Source: UBA1568 sp964488025 (GTDB taxonomy: Bacteria > Patescibacteriota > Minisyncoccia > Moranbacterales > UBA1568). From it: a stretch of 49,760 nucleotides of DNA. Numbering within the stretch: the first letter of the stretch is position 1; the number at the start of each line of letters is the position of its first letter. This document shows, one piece after another, positions 9,012 to 17,791 of the stretch. Both the position numbers and the translations under genes were made by a program. The stretch is from NCBI GenBank assembly GCA_964488025.1, contig CAZATJ010000006.1, positions 1 to 49,760 on the forward strand. Reading direction: 5' to 3'. The notes beneath the pieces were generated by a model. The model was given only the letters and a program-made list of their open reading frames with translations, did not search any database and was not told the DNA's origin.

Positions 9012-10253
9012 ATGTTAGAAGAACTCAAAAAACGAGAAGCAGAAGGACGCTATATTAATGTCGGCTTGGCGGGAGCCGGAGCTATGGGCTTAGGTATTGC
9101 TTGGCAGATCGGGAAAACACCGGGTATGCGCCTGTCTTTCATCACTGATCTCAATCAGGCGGCGGCTCAAAAGGCGAAAGAAGTCTACGGCAAAGAATGT
9201 GTTGTGGGGACTGATACCCTCGCGGTATTGCAAGACAGGAGTATCCCACTCGATGTTTTTGTAGAAAGTACGAATGCTATCGGAGCGGCTGCAGAATATT
9301 GTCTCGCTGCAATCGAGCGCAAGGCTCACGTCGTGCTTATGAATGCCGAAGTTGATCTTATCTTAGGTCCGCTTCTCCAGCACGAAGCGGCCAAGCAAGG
9401 GGTAGTAGTGACGAGTGATGCAGGGGATCAGCACGGGGTTTTGGCTCGTATGATGGAAGAAATTGAAATGTGGGGATTCGACATCATGCAGGCTGGAAAT
9501 ATCAAGGGTTTTCTCAATCGCTATGCAACACCGGAGTCGTTGGCGCACGAGGCTGAGATCAGGAAACTCAGCTTAGATCAATGCTGCGCTTATACTGATG
9601 GAAGTAAGCTCAACATCGAGATGGCAATTATTGGGAACGAATACAATCTGACCCCCCTCATTCCCGGTATGGAAGGGCCGAAATGTCAGACTATTGAGGA
9701 GGCTATCAATCTCTTTGACTTTGACGCGTATCAAAACAAAGGGCGTGTTGATTATATCCTTGGAGCGCGGCCAGGTGGCGGCGTGTACGTTGTCGGTAAG
9801 TGCGATGATGAGTTTCAGAAACATTATCTGTGGTATTACAAAGTGATATCCAAGCACCCGTATTATCTTTTCTACCGACCATATCATTTGTGTCATTTGG
9901 AAACGACTCGCGCTATCGCATTGGCCGCTCTGTATAACAAAGCTGTCTTGACCCAGCGTCACGGTCGTGTGAATGACGTGTATGCCTACGCGAAGAAAGA
10001 TCTTGAAGTGGGAACTGAAATCAAGCATGGCATCGGTAATGATGCCGTATACGGCATAGTATCGGCTGCTCATGAGGCAGACGCGGATAATCAGATCCCG
10101 CAAGGAGTATTGGATTCTACAGAAGCGCCTTCCCGAACCCGATTCACGGTTTCTAAGAAGAAAGACGAGCCGATATTCTGGAGCGATGTAGAACTTCCTG
10201 ACGGTCCGATTCAGCGTTACTATGAAAAACAAAAGCAGATACTAAAAAAATGA
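9012..10253 (+). CDS. Homoserine-dehydrogenase-like NAD(P) oxidoreductase with SAF-like C-terminus
   Basis: 413 residues. An N-terminal Rossmann fold has the dinucleotide motif G21-x-G23-x-x-G26 in VGLAGAGAMGLG, and VVLMNAEVD fits the next strands. The C-terminal part (DLEVGTEIKHGIG, IPQGVLDS) resembles a SAF domain. This arrangement occurs in predicted oxidoreductases annotated as homoserine-dehydrogenase-like or SAF-domain proteins that are often found in sugar or surface-glycan loci. It is not a true homoserine dehydrogenase by context. Lying between glycosyltransferases, it probably makes or modifies an activated sugar, but the substrate is unknown. Its stop overlaps ATGA with a possible upstream start of the next gene. 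Confidence 0.75.
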   Translation: MLEELKKREAEGRYINVGLAGAGAMGLGIAWQIGKTPGMRLSFITDLNQAAAQKAKEVYGKECVVGTDTLAVLQDRSIPLDVFVESTNAIGAAAEYCLAAIERKAHVVLMNAEVDLILGPLLQHEAAKQGVVVTSDAGDQHGVLARMMEEIEMWGFDIMQAGNIKGFLNRYATPESLAHEAEIRKLSLDQCCAYTDGSKLNIEMAIIGNEYNLTPLIPGMEGPKCQTIEEAINLFDFDAYQNKGRVDYILGARPGGGVYVVGKCDDEFQKHYLWYYKVISKHPYYLFYRPYHLCHLETTRAIALAALYNKAVLTQRHGRVNDVYAYAKKDLEVGTEIKHGIGNDAVYGIVSAAHEADADNQIPQGVLDSTEAPSRTRFTVSKKKDEPIFWSDVELPDGPIQRYYEKQKQILKK

Positions 10254-10303
10254 AAGGATGGCAATGCGGCCATGATATTTTATCAGAGGGAATTTCACAT
10301 CAG

Positions 10304-11224
10304 ATGAACGATCAAATCCAGACAATTACCATCGGGATATCCGCTTACAATGAAGAGGCGAACATAGCCTATCTTCTTGATGATATTCTTTGTCAAAAAG
10401 AAGATCGTTTCGTGATAGAAAAAATCTTCATCATTTCAGATGGGAGCTCTGATCGGACAACGGAGCTTGTCCGGACGATTGTGGATCCGCGTATCCAAGT
10501 CACGGCGTATCCTGATCGGAAAGGGAAAACAGCCCGGGTAAGTGAAATACTGGCAGCGACATCTTCAGATATCGTGGTGATACTTGATGCCGATGTTGCC
10601 CTTAGAGGAGAATCATTTGTTGCGAATATCGTTCGTCCGATTATGAACGGAAAGGCCGATCTAGTTGGTACGAAAGTCGTTCCAGTAGCAGCAGAAACAT
10701 TCATTGAAAAGGTTCTTGAGGCTAGTATGCGATTGAAAACCGCTCTTTTTGAAGGATATTGCGGAGGACACAATGTATATACTTGTTCTGGTGCAGCGCG
10801 CGCAATATCACGCAGGCTTTATTCCCAGTTGCGATTTCCCGATAAGGTAGGAGAAGATGCATACTCGTATTTCGTTTGTATTACGAACGGATTTACGTAT
10901 GCGTATGCGAAGGACGCTGTCGTCATGAATAAGCTGCCAGAAACCCTTCATGATCACATCTTGCAGAGCGAGCGATTTGCCCATTCCAGAGAACAGTTTT
11001 ACGCGGATTTTGATATCAATACGATTAAGCGTGAATACAAATTACCATTATGGCCGGCCGTCAGGCTGTTTTTTTCCTCGGGAATTAAATTTGCTTTGTA
11101 TATATTACTGTATGTTGTCATTGTCTCTGTCGTGCATATCAAATCCCTATTCAGCACATCAGCGTCTAATTTGTGGCTAATATCGAAAAGCTCTAAGGAT
11201 TTGCGAAGAAACAAAGGCATATGA
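10304..11224 (+). CDS. Family 2 glycosyltransferase
   Basis: 306 residues from the ATG at 10304, which has an AGAGGG 13 bp upstream and puts ITIGISAYNE at the normal distance from the N-terminus. The frame is open from an ATG at 10250 that overlaps the previous stop, which would add 18 residues not typical of the family. Motifs: ISDGSSDRT, VVILDADVAL (DxD) near residue 85, and GEDAYSYF as the acceptor-side acidic motif. A C-terminal hydrophobic segment (FALYILLYVVIVSVV) probably anchors it to the inner face of the membrane. It is related to the GT2 at 12092. It overlaps the next gene by ATGA, which indicates translational coupling. Confidence 0.85.
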   Translation: MNDQIQTITIGISAYNEEANIAYLLDDILCQKEDRFVIEKIFIISDGSSDRTTELVRTIVDPRIQVTAYPDRKGKTARVSEILAATSSDIVVILDADVALRGESFVANIVRPIMNGKADLVGTKVVPVAAETFIEKVLEASMRLKTALFEGYCGGHNVYTCSGAARAISRRLYSQLRFPDKVGEDAYSYFVCITNGFTYAYAKDAVVMNKLPETLHDHILQSERFAHSREQFYADFDINTIKREYKLPLWPAVRLFFSSGIKFALYILLYVVIVSVVHIKSLFSTSASNLWLISKSSKDLRRNKGI

Positions 11225-12075
11225 GCAATACTGATGCTACATCAAGGATGACTCTTGCAGTACGGCGCATAATTTACGCCTTTTTTGCAGTCATGGATTC
11301 CGTCATAGGGCGGTTTGGTACACGCAAGGCGCGGGCCATTGTTTTATGCTATCACAGCATCGCTTCAGACAGTTGGCGCTTTAACGTCAGTCAGGAGAAA
11401 TTCAAAAAGCAGATTGAATGGCTTATACAAAGTGGCTTCGAATTTTTGACATTAAGAGATATCGATAAAATTATCGGTGACGGACTGATACTAAGAAAAC
11501 CTTCCGTGGCTATTACATTTGATGATGGATATAAGGATATTTTTACAGTAAAGGACTGGCTGTATGAGAAAGGGATTTTCCCTACTGTTTTCGTCTTATC
11601 TGATTCTGATCGAGCTATTCTTTCGGAAACCGCTCCGGGCAAAGAGTTTCTTTCAGCAGATGATATCCGCTCGCTTCGTACCAGCGGTTGGGAAGTCGGA
11701 TGTCATAGTGCGACCCACCCGGATTTCTCGCAAATTTCAGAAGACGCCATTCCCTATGAAGTCGTTGATGCCAAAGCGCGCTTGGAATCTGTAACAGGAG
11801 GTCCTGTGTCATATTTCGCATATCCACGAGGGTATTATTCATTGACTCTTATAGAGAACGTACGCCAGGCTGGATATAAGATGGCTTTCACTATGGATGA
11901 CAATCATCTAGATCCAAAGTCGGATCCGCTGATGCTTCCAAGAATAGGAGTCGATAGTTCGCATACACTCGAAGATTTTCGCGGAATGATAACGTGGCTT
12001 GCTATTACTTTCCGAATGGTTGTGAAGCGTATTCTGGCACCAAGAACAGTCAATAGACTCCTTGGCATAAAATGA
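11221..12075 (+). CDS. Polysaccharide deacetylase (NodB-like, CE4)
   Basis: 284 residues. Carbohydrate esterase family 4 enzymes remove N- or O-acetyl groups from glycans with a metal-bound Asp/His/His site. All motifs are visible: ITFDDGY with the catalytic-base/metal Asp pair (D101, D102), CHSATHPDF with the two metal His (H162, H166), and FAYPRGYYS as motif 3. There is no signal peptide; the N-terminal hydrophobic stretch (~17-30) is short. The ATG overlaps the previous TGA (ATGA). In this locus it probably trims acetyl groups from the growing surface glycan or its lipid-linked precursor. Confidence 0.9.
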   Translation: MSNTDATSRMTLAVRRIIYAFFAVMDSVIGRFGTRKARAIVLCYHSIASDSWRFNVSQEKFKKQIEWLIQSGFEFLTLRDIDKIIGDGLILRKPSVAITFDDGYKDIFTVKDWLYEKGIFPTVFVLSDSDRAILSETAPGKEFLSADDIRSLRTSGWEVGCHSATHPDFSQISEDAIPYEVVDAKARLESVTGGPVSYFAYPRGYYSLTLIENVRQAGYKMAFTMDDNHLDPKSDPLMLPRIGVDSSHTLEDFRGMITWLAITFRMVVKRILAPRTVNRLLGIK

Positions 12076-12091
12076 TAGTCAATCTTTGCAT

Positions 12092-13024
12092 ATGAACGAA
12101 CAATTACGTATCTCTATCGGTATACCGGCTTATAATGAAGCTCGCAATATACGCGAGTTGCTTATGGCATTGCTTGAACAGAAGCAGGGATGTTTTTCTT
12201 TGGAGGAAATCATAGTCGTATGCGATGGATGCGATGATGGAACGGCGGCACTTGCGCGCTCTTTCGCCCATCCTCTTATCAAAGTTATTGAAAACAAGGA
12301 ACGTCTCGGGCAACAAACCCGTCAGAACGATATCGCCCGGTCATATCGCGGTGAAATTTTGATTTTGCTCGAGGCGGATACGTTGCCGGCGAAGAGTGAT
12401 ACACTGGAGAAGCTGGTAGCGCCTTTTCTCTCGCCAGATATGTCTGCCCCCGTGAGTATGGTCGTAGGATCTTCACGCAGTATAGAGCCGATTTCTTTTT
12501 TTGAGCGCGTACTCTACTGCGGATCAAGGCTGAAGCAGGGAATATTCGCAGAGTGGAAATCTGGATTGAATATCTATGTCTGTCATGGGCATTCGGGCAG
12601 GGCGCTTGCCCGTGCCTTCACAGAACAGGTGTATTGGCCGACAGATGTGCCAGAGGATGCATATCTGTATATGCGGCTCCGGCAACGCGGGTTAGCATTG
12701 GAGCGGGTTCCCGAGGCGTCTTTCTATTCGCGTAATGCAGCGACATTCTCTGATCGGAAAAAACAGGTGGAAAAATATCTTTCTGGGAAGAAAGCGCTTG
12801 AGAAATATTTTGACAGGCGTACACTGGTTCTAGAGTATACCCTGCCAAAATTATTGATTACCAAGCATATTCTGCTGGCTTTCCTGCGTACGTCTCTCTG
12901 GACTGGCGCGTATCTGATAGAGTTATTTTTGAATCGCATCTTGAGTGTCAGGCGGCATCATTTCGATATCCTCCCCGTACCGGCGTATTCGACCAAGCAG
13001 CTGAAAGTCTCTTCTAAACACTAG
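12092..13024 (+). CDS. Family 2 glycosyltransferase
   Basis: 310 residues from the ATG at 12092; an in-frame TTG at 12086 is less likely. Motifs: ISIGIPAYNEARNI, VVCDGCDDGT, and LLEADTLPAK, where the usual DxD is replaced by E-A-D. VPEDAYLYMR serves as the acceptor-side acidic motif. C-terminal hydrophobic residues (~255-280) suggest membrane association. It is clearly related to the product of 10304-11224, so the pair may come from an old duplication. It follows the deacetylase by 16 bp. Confidence 0.85.
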   Translation: MNEQLRISIGIPAYNEARNIRELLMALLEQKQGCFSLEEIIVVCDGCDDGTAALARSFAHPLIKVIENKERLGQQTRQNDIARSYRGEILILLEADTLPAKSDTLEKLVAPFLSPDMSAPVSMVVGSSRSIEPISFFERVLYCGSRLKQGIFAEWKSGLNIYVCHGHSGRALARAFTEQVYWPTDVPEDAYLYMRLRQRGLALERVPEASFYSRNAATFSDRKKQVEKYLSGKKALEKYFDRRTLVLEYTLPKLLITKHILLAFLRTSLWTGAYLIELFLNRILSVRRHHFDILPVPAYSTKQLKVSSKH

Positions 13025-13035
13025 CAGTTACTACT

Positions 13036-14619
13036 ATGACCAGTATGTCCCAATCAAAGATAGCCCTCATTTTTTTCTCCTTCTTGGTTTTCAGTGTACT
13101 CGTTCTTTCAGTGCGCGGTCTTCCGGGAAATCCAAATATGGATATCTTGATGTCTCCAGAGTGGCAGGGGAACGGACCATTTGAGTCTTCTAATGATCGT
13201 GGGAGGTATGCATTGGTGTATTCATTTCTTGAGGATCATTCGTTGCAGTTTTCCAGACAAACCGCTCAATTCGCTACTCCCGATCTGGCTGTGACAGAAA
13301 AGGGCGAATACGTCTCTCTTTTTGCCCCGGGTACTTCATTTTTAGTCATGCCGGGATACATCATAGGAAAGCATCTTGATGCTTCACAGGTTGGTACCTT
13401 CGCTGTAGTGGCCGTAGTTGCCCTTATGAACACTCTTCTTATCTACGCAATCGCCAAGCGTTTAGGATCGAAACCATTGGCTGCAGGACTTGCCGGGTTA
13501 GTTTTTCTATTTGCCACTCCAGCGTTCGCTTATGCCGTCTCTCTTTCCCAGCACCATTTTTCGGTCTTCCTTTTGCTTTCTAGTCTTTACCTTATTATTC
13601 GTTGGAATAATTGGTGGTCACTTTCACTCGTATGGCTTTTTTGTGCTCTTTCAGTAGTGACAGATAATCCCAATCTTTTTTTTATGTTTCCCATCGGCGT
13701 CTATGCGCTCGGAAGAATTGTATTACTAAAAAAGGATGATAGTGAGTTGCGATTCACTATACGTCCAGCGTATATGCTTACTTTTTTGATGATGATTGTC
13801 CCGTTAGCTTTCTTTGCTTGGTTTAATCAGAGTTCAAATGGGGATGCTTTGCAACTTTCAGGAACTCTCAAGAGAGTTCTGTCGGTCAACGATAACACGC
13901 TTGAGATTCCAGCTGACGAGCAAACGTTGTCTGTCGTTATCTTGGCTGATCAGGATATTAGGGAGAGGGCGAAAGATACTGAGAAAACCGCTGTCGGGCT
14001 TTTTCAAACAAGAAACCTATGGAATGGTTTCTATGTGCATCTCATCAGCGCTGATCGAGGGATACTGTGGTTCGCGCCCGTTGTTCTTTTAGGGATTTTC
14101 GGCCTTATTTTCCTTTTCCGACTTCACGCTGGCATAACCACGGTAATTATTGCGAGCATTGGAGCGAATATTCTGCTCTACTCCATGTGGGGGGATCCTT
14201 GGGGCGGTTGGGCGTTTGGTTCTCGTTACCTCATTCCGACCTACGCACTCCTTTGTATCGGACTTGGTGCAGCCCTCACTCACTGGCGTAGGAACATTCT
14301 CTTCCTTGTCGTATTCTCCATTCTTTTTACCTATTCTGTGAAGATCAATGCGCTTGGTGCCTTGGGAACCAGTACCATTCCTCCTCAAGTTGAAGTCTTG
14401 GCACTTGAAAAAGTAACAGGCAAGACCCAGAAATATGATTTCGAGAGGAGCCGCGACTATCTCCATGAACAAGGCTCGAAGTCATTTGTGTACAATACTT
14501 TTGCCCGAAACTATATGACTGCCCCACAGTACTATACTTTCGTGACCTCGCTGATTATGGTTATGGCTGGAATATTGCTTTTGGTACTTTGGTTTGTAAG
14601 TAGAAAGGAAAAAGTATGA
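13036..14619 (+). CDS. Polytopic membrane protein, GT-C glycosyltransferase-like
   Basis: 527 residues with about ten or more predicted membrane segments, the first at ~8-28. The first extracytoplasmic loop holds SSNDRGRYALVYSFLEDHSLQF. That loop arrangement, with an Asp-Arg pair after the first helix, is typical of GT-C enzymes that use polyprenyl-phosphate sugars outside the membrane. An aromatic/Gly motif (YSMWGDPWGGWAFGSRYLIPTY, near 378-399) resembles a conserved segment of such proteins. Two Met codons (13036, 13045) are possible starts. The enzyme class is inferred from topology and motif, not from a clear family match. It overlaps the next gene. Confidence 0.65.
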   Translation: MTSMSQSKIALIFFSFLVFSVLVLSVRGLPGNPNMDILMSPEWQGNGPFESSNDRGRYALVYSFLEDHSLQFSRQTAQFATPDLAVTEKGEYVSLFAPGTSFLVMPGYIIGKHLDASQVGTFAVVAVVALMNTLLIYAIAKRLGSKPLAAGLAGLVFLFATPAFAYAVSLSQHHFSVFLLLSSLYLIIRWNNWWSLSLVWLFCALSVVTDNPNLFFMFPIGVYALGRIVLLKKDDSELRFTIRPAYMLTFLMMIVPLAFFAWFNQSSNGDALQLSGTLKRVLSVNDNTLEIPADEQTLSVVILADQDIRERAKDTEKTAVGLFQTRNLWNGFYVHLISADRGILWFAPVVLLGIFGLIFLFRLHAGITTVIIASIGANILLYSMWGDPWGGWAFGSRYLIPTYALLCIGLGAALTHWRRNILFLVVFSILFTYSVKINALGALGTSTIPPQVEVLALEKVTGKTQKYDFERSRDYLHEQGSKSFVYNTFARNYMTAPQYYTFVTSLIMVMAGILLLVLWFVSRKEKV

Positions 14620-16256
14620 TGAAAGAAAGGACAGATAAAATGAGCATCCGATTCTCAGTACACCAAAAAACTCTGGATGTTATTCAAAATTTTATTGAGT
14701 GTCATGTGACACTCATTATTGCCGCTATTCTTTCGGGTATTGCGATCTACGCCTTCTATTATTTCTATATGAACGGCTTGGGACTGGCCTACAACGATGC
14801 GCGCTCGCATCTCGATATCGGGCGGCGTGTGGTAGAAGGGCTCAATCCTGGAGCGGCCCAGCTCGGATCCGTCTGGCTTCCGCTCACGCATATCCTGATG
14901 GCGGTCGGTATCTGGAACGACTGGATGTGGCACTCGGGGTTGGCCGGTGCGATGTGGTCTATGCTGGCCTTCGTTGGCACGGGAGTGCTCATCAATCTTT
15001 TTTTGAAAGAACTCGGTGTCGGTGTATTGGGACGGATGACCGGTGTCGCTCTTTTTGTCGTTAATATCAATATCCTCTATCTCCAGTCGACGGCGATGAC
15101 CGAGCTTATGCTGCTCGGCACGATGACGGCCGGCTGCTATTATTTTCTTCTTTGGTACAAGAGGGGCGATATCATTTACCTCGTGCAGTCGGCGTTTTGG
15201 ATAATGCTCTCTACGCTGGTGCGCTATGATGGCTGGTTTTTGTTCTTCTTCGCAACCGTACTGATCGTCGGACATGTATGGAAGACGAGGGGATACAAGG
15301 CGACGGAGGGGGTAGTGATCCTTTTTTGCACGTTGGCAGGTTTGGGAGTGGTGCTGTGGCTTCTTTGGAACGCCCTTATTTTCAAAGATCCTCTCTATTT
15401 CGCTTTCGGGCCGTATTCAGCTCATTCGCAGCAGCTTCAGCTGGAAGGCGCTGGCGTGCTTCCGACCAAGGGGTACTGGCTGCCTTCGGCCAAGGTCTAT
15501 TTCTATGCGATGGCCTACAATGTCGGCGCTTTCACGATGGTACTCGGATTGCTGGGCGCACTGGCGTTGTGGTTCAATAGGAAAATATCTTCAGGCGTGC
15601 GGGTCGCGTCAGTGCTCCTGATGGCGCCGCTCCTTTTCAATATCCTGGCGCTCTATCTTGGGCACTCCGTGCTCTATATCCAGGGACTTTCCGGAGATAC
15701 CTGGTTCAATGTGCGTTATGGCATTATGATGATGCCGTCTTTTGCTATTTTCATCGGCTATCTGATCCATCGTTTCCAGCCGCTCCGTTTCGTCATCATC
15801 GGGTTGCTCGCCTTTGTCACGTTCTTTTCTTTCGCGAGCTATGATGCCGTGACTATCGATGATGCCCAGGTCGGATCCAGTCAGAAGAACGTGACAGAGA
15901 TATCGAGCTGGCTCAATCAGCATGCCGGGAAAGAAAAAGGTTTCATCCTCATATCTGCTGCTTCCCACGACTCGATCATTTTCTCTTCCGGACTGCCGAT
16001 GAAGCGATTCATCCACGAAGGGTCGGGCGTGTATTATGATACGGCGCTCATCAATCCCGACCGATGGGTACGCTATATCGTCGTGCGCACCAATTCGAGT
16101 GATGATTCGACATGGAGAGCGATGCAGGACAATCCGGGATTCCAGCGCTTCCAGCTGGTGGATCATTATCCATTTGCGGATATTTACGAGCTGAAGCCGG
16201 AGTATCTCCCAGATCTGATTACCGAGCCTATTCTCCGTCAGAAGTGGGGTTTGTAG
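14616..16256 (+). CDS. Polytopic membrane protein, GT-C (PMT/ArnT-like) glycosyltransferase
   Basis: 546 residues, about eleven membrane segments. After the first helix comes YNDARSHLDIGRRVVEGL, with the acidic residues expected of a GT-C active site in the first outside loop, then GSVWLPLTH. A soluble C-terminal region (~440-546) follows. GT-C enzymes transfer sugars from polyprenyl-phosphate donors, so this and the preceding gene probably decorate the exported glycan. The ATG at 14616 has AAAGGA upstream and overlaps the previous stop; the ATG at 14641 also has a plausible site (AAAGGA, 9 bp), so the start is uncertain by eight residues. Confidence 0.75.
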   Translation: MMKERTDKMSIRFSVHQKTLDVIQNFIECHVTLIIAAILSGIAIYAFYYFYMNGLGLAYNDARSHLDIGRRVVEGLNPGAAQLGSVWLPLTHILMAVGIWNDWMWHSGLAGAMWSMLAFVGTGVLINLFLKELGVGVLGRMTGVALFVVNINILYLQSTAMTELMLLGTMTAGCYYFLLWYKRGDIIYLVQSAFWIMLSTLVRYDGWFLFFFATVLIVGHVWKTRGYKATEGVVILFCTLAGLGVVLWLLWNALIFKDPLYFAFGPYSAHSQQLQLEGAGVLPTKGYWLPSAKVYFYAMAYNVGAFTMVLGLLGALALWFNRKISSGVRVASVLLMAPLLFNILALYLGHSVLYIQGLSGDTWFNVRYGIMMMPSFAIFIGYLIHRFQPLRFVIIGLLAFVTFFSFASYDAVTIDDAQVGSSQKNVTEISSWLNQHAGKEKGFILISAASHDSIIFSSGLPMKRFIHEGSGVYYDTALINPDRWVRYIVVRTNSSDDSTWRAMQDNPGFQRFQLVDHYPFADIYELKPEYLPDLITEPILRQKWGL

Positions 16257-16261
16257 CATCT

Positions 16262-16290
16262 TTGGTCTCTTGGCTCTAAACTGCTACCAT
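16262..16290 (+). promoter_or_regulatory. Possible promoter of the glycosidase-like gene
   Basis: TTGGTC (16262-16267), 17-bp spacer ending in TGC, TACCAT (16285-16290). Both boxes are imperfect but the spacing is right. GGAGAGGAG follows at 16292-16300, about 20 bp before the ATG at 16319. Confidence 0.4.
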
Positions 16291-16318
16291 TGGAGAGGAG
16301 AATATTTTTTGTCTTCGT

Positions 16319-17575
16319 ATGCGTTTTCTTTTTATTCTTGTAATAACAGCTATCCTTCTCGGTGGGGGAGCTTTGTTGTGGGCTTCGCAAAATCTCACGT
16401 CAGAGAAAGCGGTCTACTATCCGGCTCCAAAGAAGACTCTCTGGAATTTCCAGTCTATCGACACGATGAAGTATTCCCGTGATATTGCCCGTGAGAAACT
16501 GCGTGATGCGAGTTTCGATACCGTGATCGCGCGTCAGGTGAAAGCGATTGCCGATACGGGGGCGACACACGTCGCTATCGCCACACCCTATGATGAGGAA
16601 TTCGTGCCGTTTCTCAGGCGTTGGGTAGGTGCTGCCCGTACGCATGGGCTCAAAGTCTGGTTTCGGGGCAATTTCTCGGGTTGGGAGAAGTGGTTCGAAT
16701 ACCCATCTATCAGCCGCGAAGAGCATTTGAAAAAAACAGAGACTTTCATCCTGGCGCATCCGGATCTGTTCCAAGACGGAGATGCATTTTCTGCTTGTCC
16801 AGAATGTGAAAATGGCGGAACGGGCGATCCTCGTCAGACGGGGGATGTTATCGGATATCGGAAGTTTCTCATTGCGGAGTACGGGGCGATGCAGGGATCT
16901 TTCAAAAAAATAAACAAAAATGTGCGCGCCAACCTTTTTTCTATGAACGGAGATGTGGCGCGCCTTGTGATGGATAAGGAGACGACGAAAGCGCTCGGAG
17001 GAATCGTGACGATAGATCATTATGTCAAAACTCCGGAGCAATTGGTCAAAGACATCGAAGCTATCGCCAAGAATAGCGGCGGAAAAGTAATTTTGGGCGA
17101 ATTTGGCGCACCTATCCCGGATATTCATGGCGCTCTCTCTGAGGCGGGACAGCAACAGTGGATCGCTCGGGCGCTGGAATTGTTGGAAACGTCGCCAGAT
17201 GTAGAAGGAGTGAGTTATTGGCTCTCTGTCGGCGGATCAACAGAACTCTGGAGTAGCCAGGGTGTGCCGCATCAGGCGGTAACGACATTGACTGATTATT
17301 TCAAACCAAACGTCGTCTATGGTTTCGTACGGGATGAGCTCGGCAAGTCCATAAGCGGTGCTCAGGTACGTCTCGATGGAAAGTCAGTGATTACAGATGA
17401 ACACGGACACTTTGCTCTGTCATATCGGTTGTCCGAAGCAGAGGAAATGCATATAAGCGCACCAGGTTACATCGGACAACAGCAAAAACTCGCCGCTGAT
17501 CAGCAGGAGCTCAAAGTCATATTGGTCAAGGAGCAGAAAGACTGGAAATTCCGTATTCTCGAGTATTTACAGTAA
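16319..17575 (+). CDS. Membrane-anchored glycoside-hydrolase-like protein
   Basis: 418 residues. An N-terminal membrane anchor or uncleaved signal spans ~2-22. Residues ~30-330 read like a TIM-barrel glycosidase: ADTGATHVAIATPYDEEF, GLKVWFRGNF, and KVILGEFGAPIPD, where the Glu after strand 7 would be the nucleophile in a clan-A-type enzyme; SYWLSVGG follows. Residues ~335-400 form a carboxypeptidase-regulatory-like beta-sandwich (VYGFVRDELGKSISGAQVRL). It should act outside the cell, perhaps trimming or remodelling the glycan made by the upstream genes. The hydrolase call rests on pattern only; the acid/base residue was not assigned. Confidence 0.6.
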   Translation: MRFLFILVITAILLGGGALLWASQNLTSEKAVYYPAPKKTLWNFQSIDTMKYSRDIAREKLRDASFDTVIARQVKAIADTGATHVAIATPYDEEFVPFLRRWVGAARTHGLKVWFRGNFSGWEKWFEYPSISREEHLKKTETFILAHPDLFQDGDAFSACPECENGGTGDPRQTGDVIGYRKFLIAEYGAMQGSFKKINKNVRANLFSMNGDVARLVMDKETTKALGGIVTIDHYVKTPEQLVKDIEAIAKNSGGKVILGEFGAPIPDIHGALSEAGQQQWIARALELLETSPDVEGVSYWLSVGGSTELWSSQGVPHQAVTTLTDYFKPNVVYGFVRDELGKSISGAQVRLDGKSVITDEHGHFALSYRLSEAEEMHISAPGYIGQQQKLAADQQELKVILVKEQKDWKFRILEYLQ

Positions 17576-17610
17576 AAGGGCTTTACAAAAGCATAATTTG
17601 AACAATAGGG

Positions 17611-17640
17611 AAAACAAGGCATACTACCTTGTTTTTTTTG
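17611..17640 (+). terminator. Intrinsic terminator ending the polysaccharide locus
   Basis: Stem AAAACAAGG/CCTTGTTTT (17611-17619 with 17627-17635) followed by a T run. It is nearly the same hairpin as at 3151-3178. Confidence 0.9.
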
Positions 17641-17715
17641 TTTACCTACTTGACATCGGAGAAAGGGGGAAATAGGAGGGTGTATACTAAGGATGTAGGG
17701 TGCTTTCGTGAAATA

Positions 17716-17771
17716 GTGCGAGAAGGATACTTGATCCCCTTCGGTCGAACTCGCATTTCGAGATATCGAAA
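17716..17771 (+). other. Structured leader before the lectin-like gene
   Basis: TGCGAG (17717-17722) pairs with CTCGCA (17750-17755) and encloses GAAGG/CCTTC (17722-17726 with 17738-17742). A second hairpin, TTTCGA GATA TCGAAA, follows at 17756-17771. The ATG is at 17792. TTGACA at 17650 and TATACT at 17683 lie upstream but 27 bp apart, too far for one standard promoter. It could be a regulatory RNA leader or a protein-binding site. Confidence 0.4.
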
Positions 17772-17791
17772 TAATATGTAAGAAAATATTT

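Noticed and set aside
17650..17688. Promoter from TTGACA (17650) and TATACT (17683)
   Set aside because: The boxes are 27 bp apart, too far for one standard promoter; noted only as possible parts.
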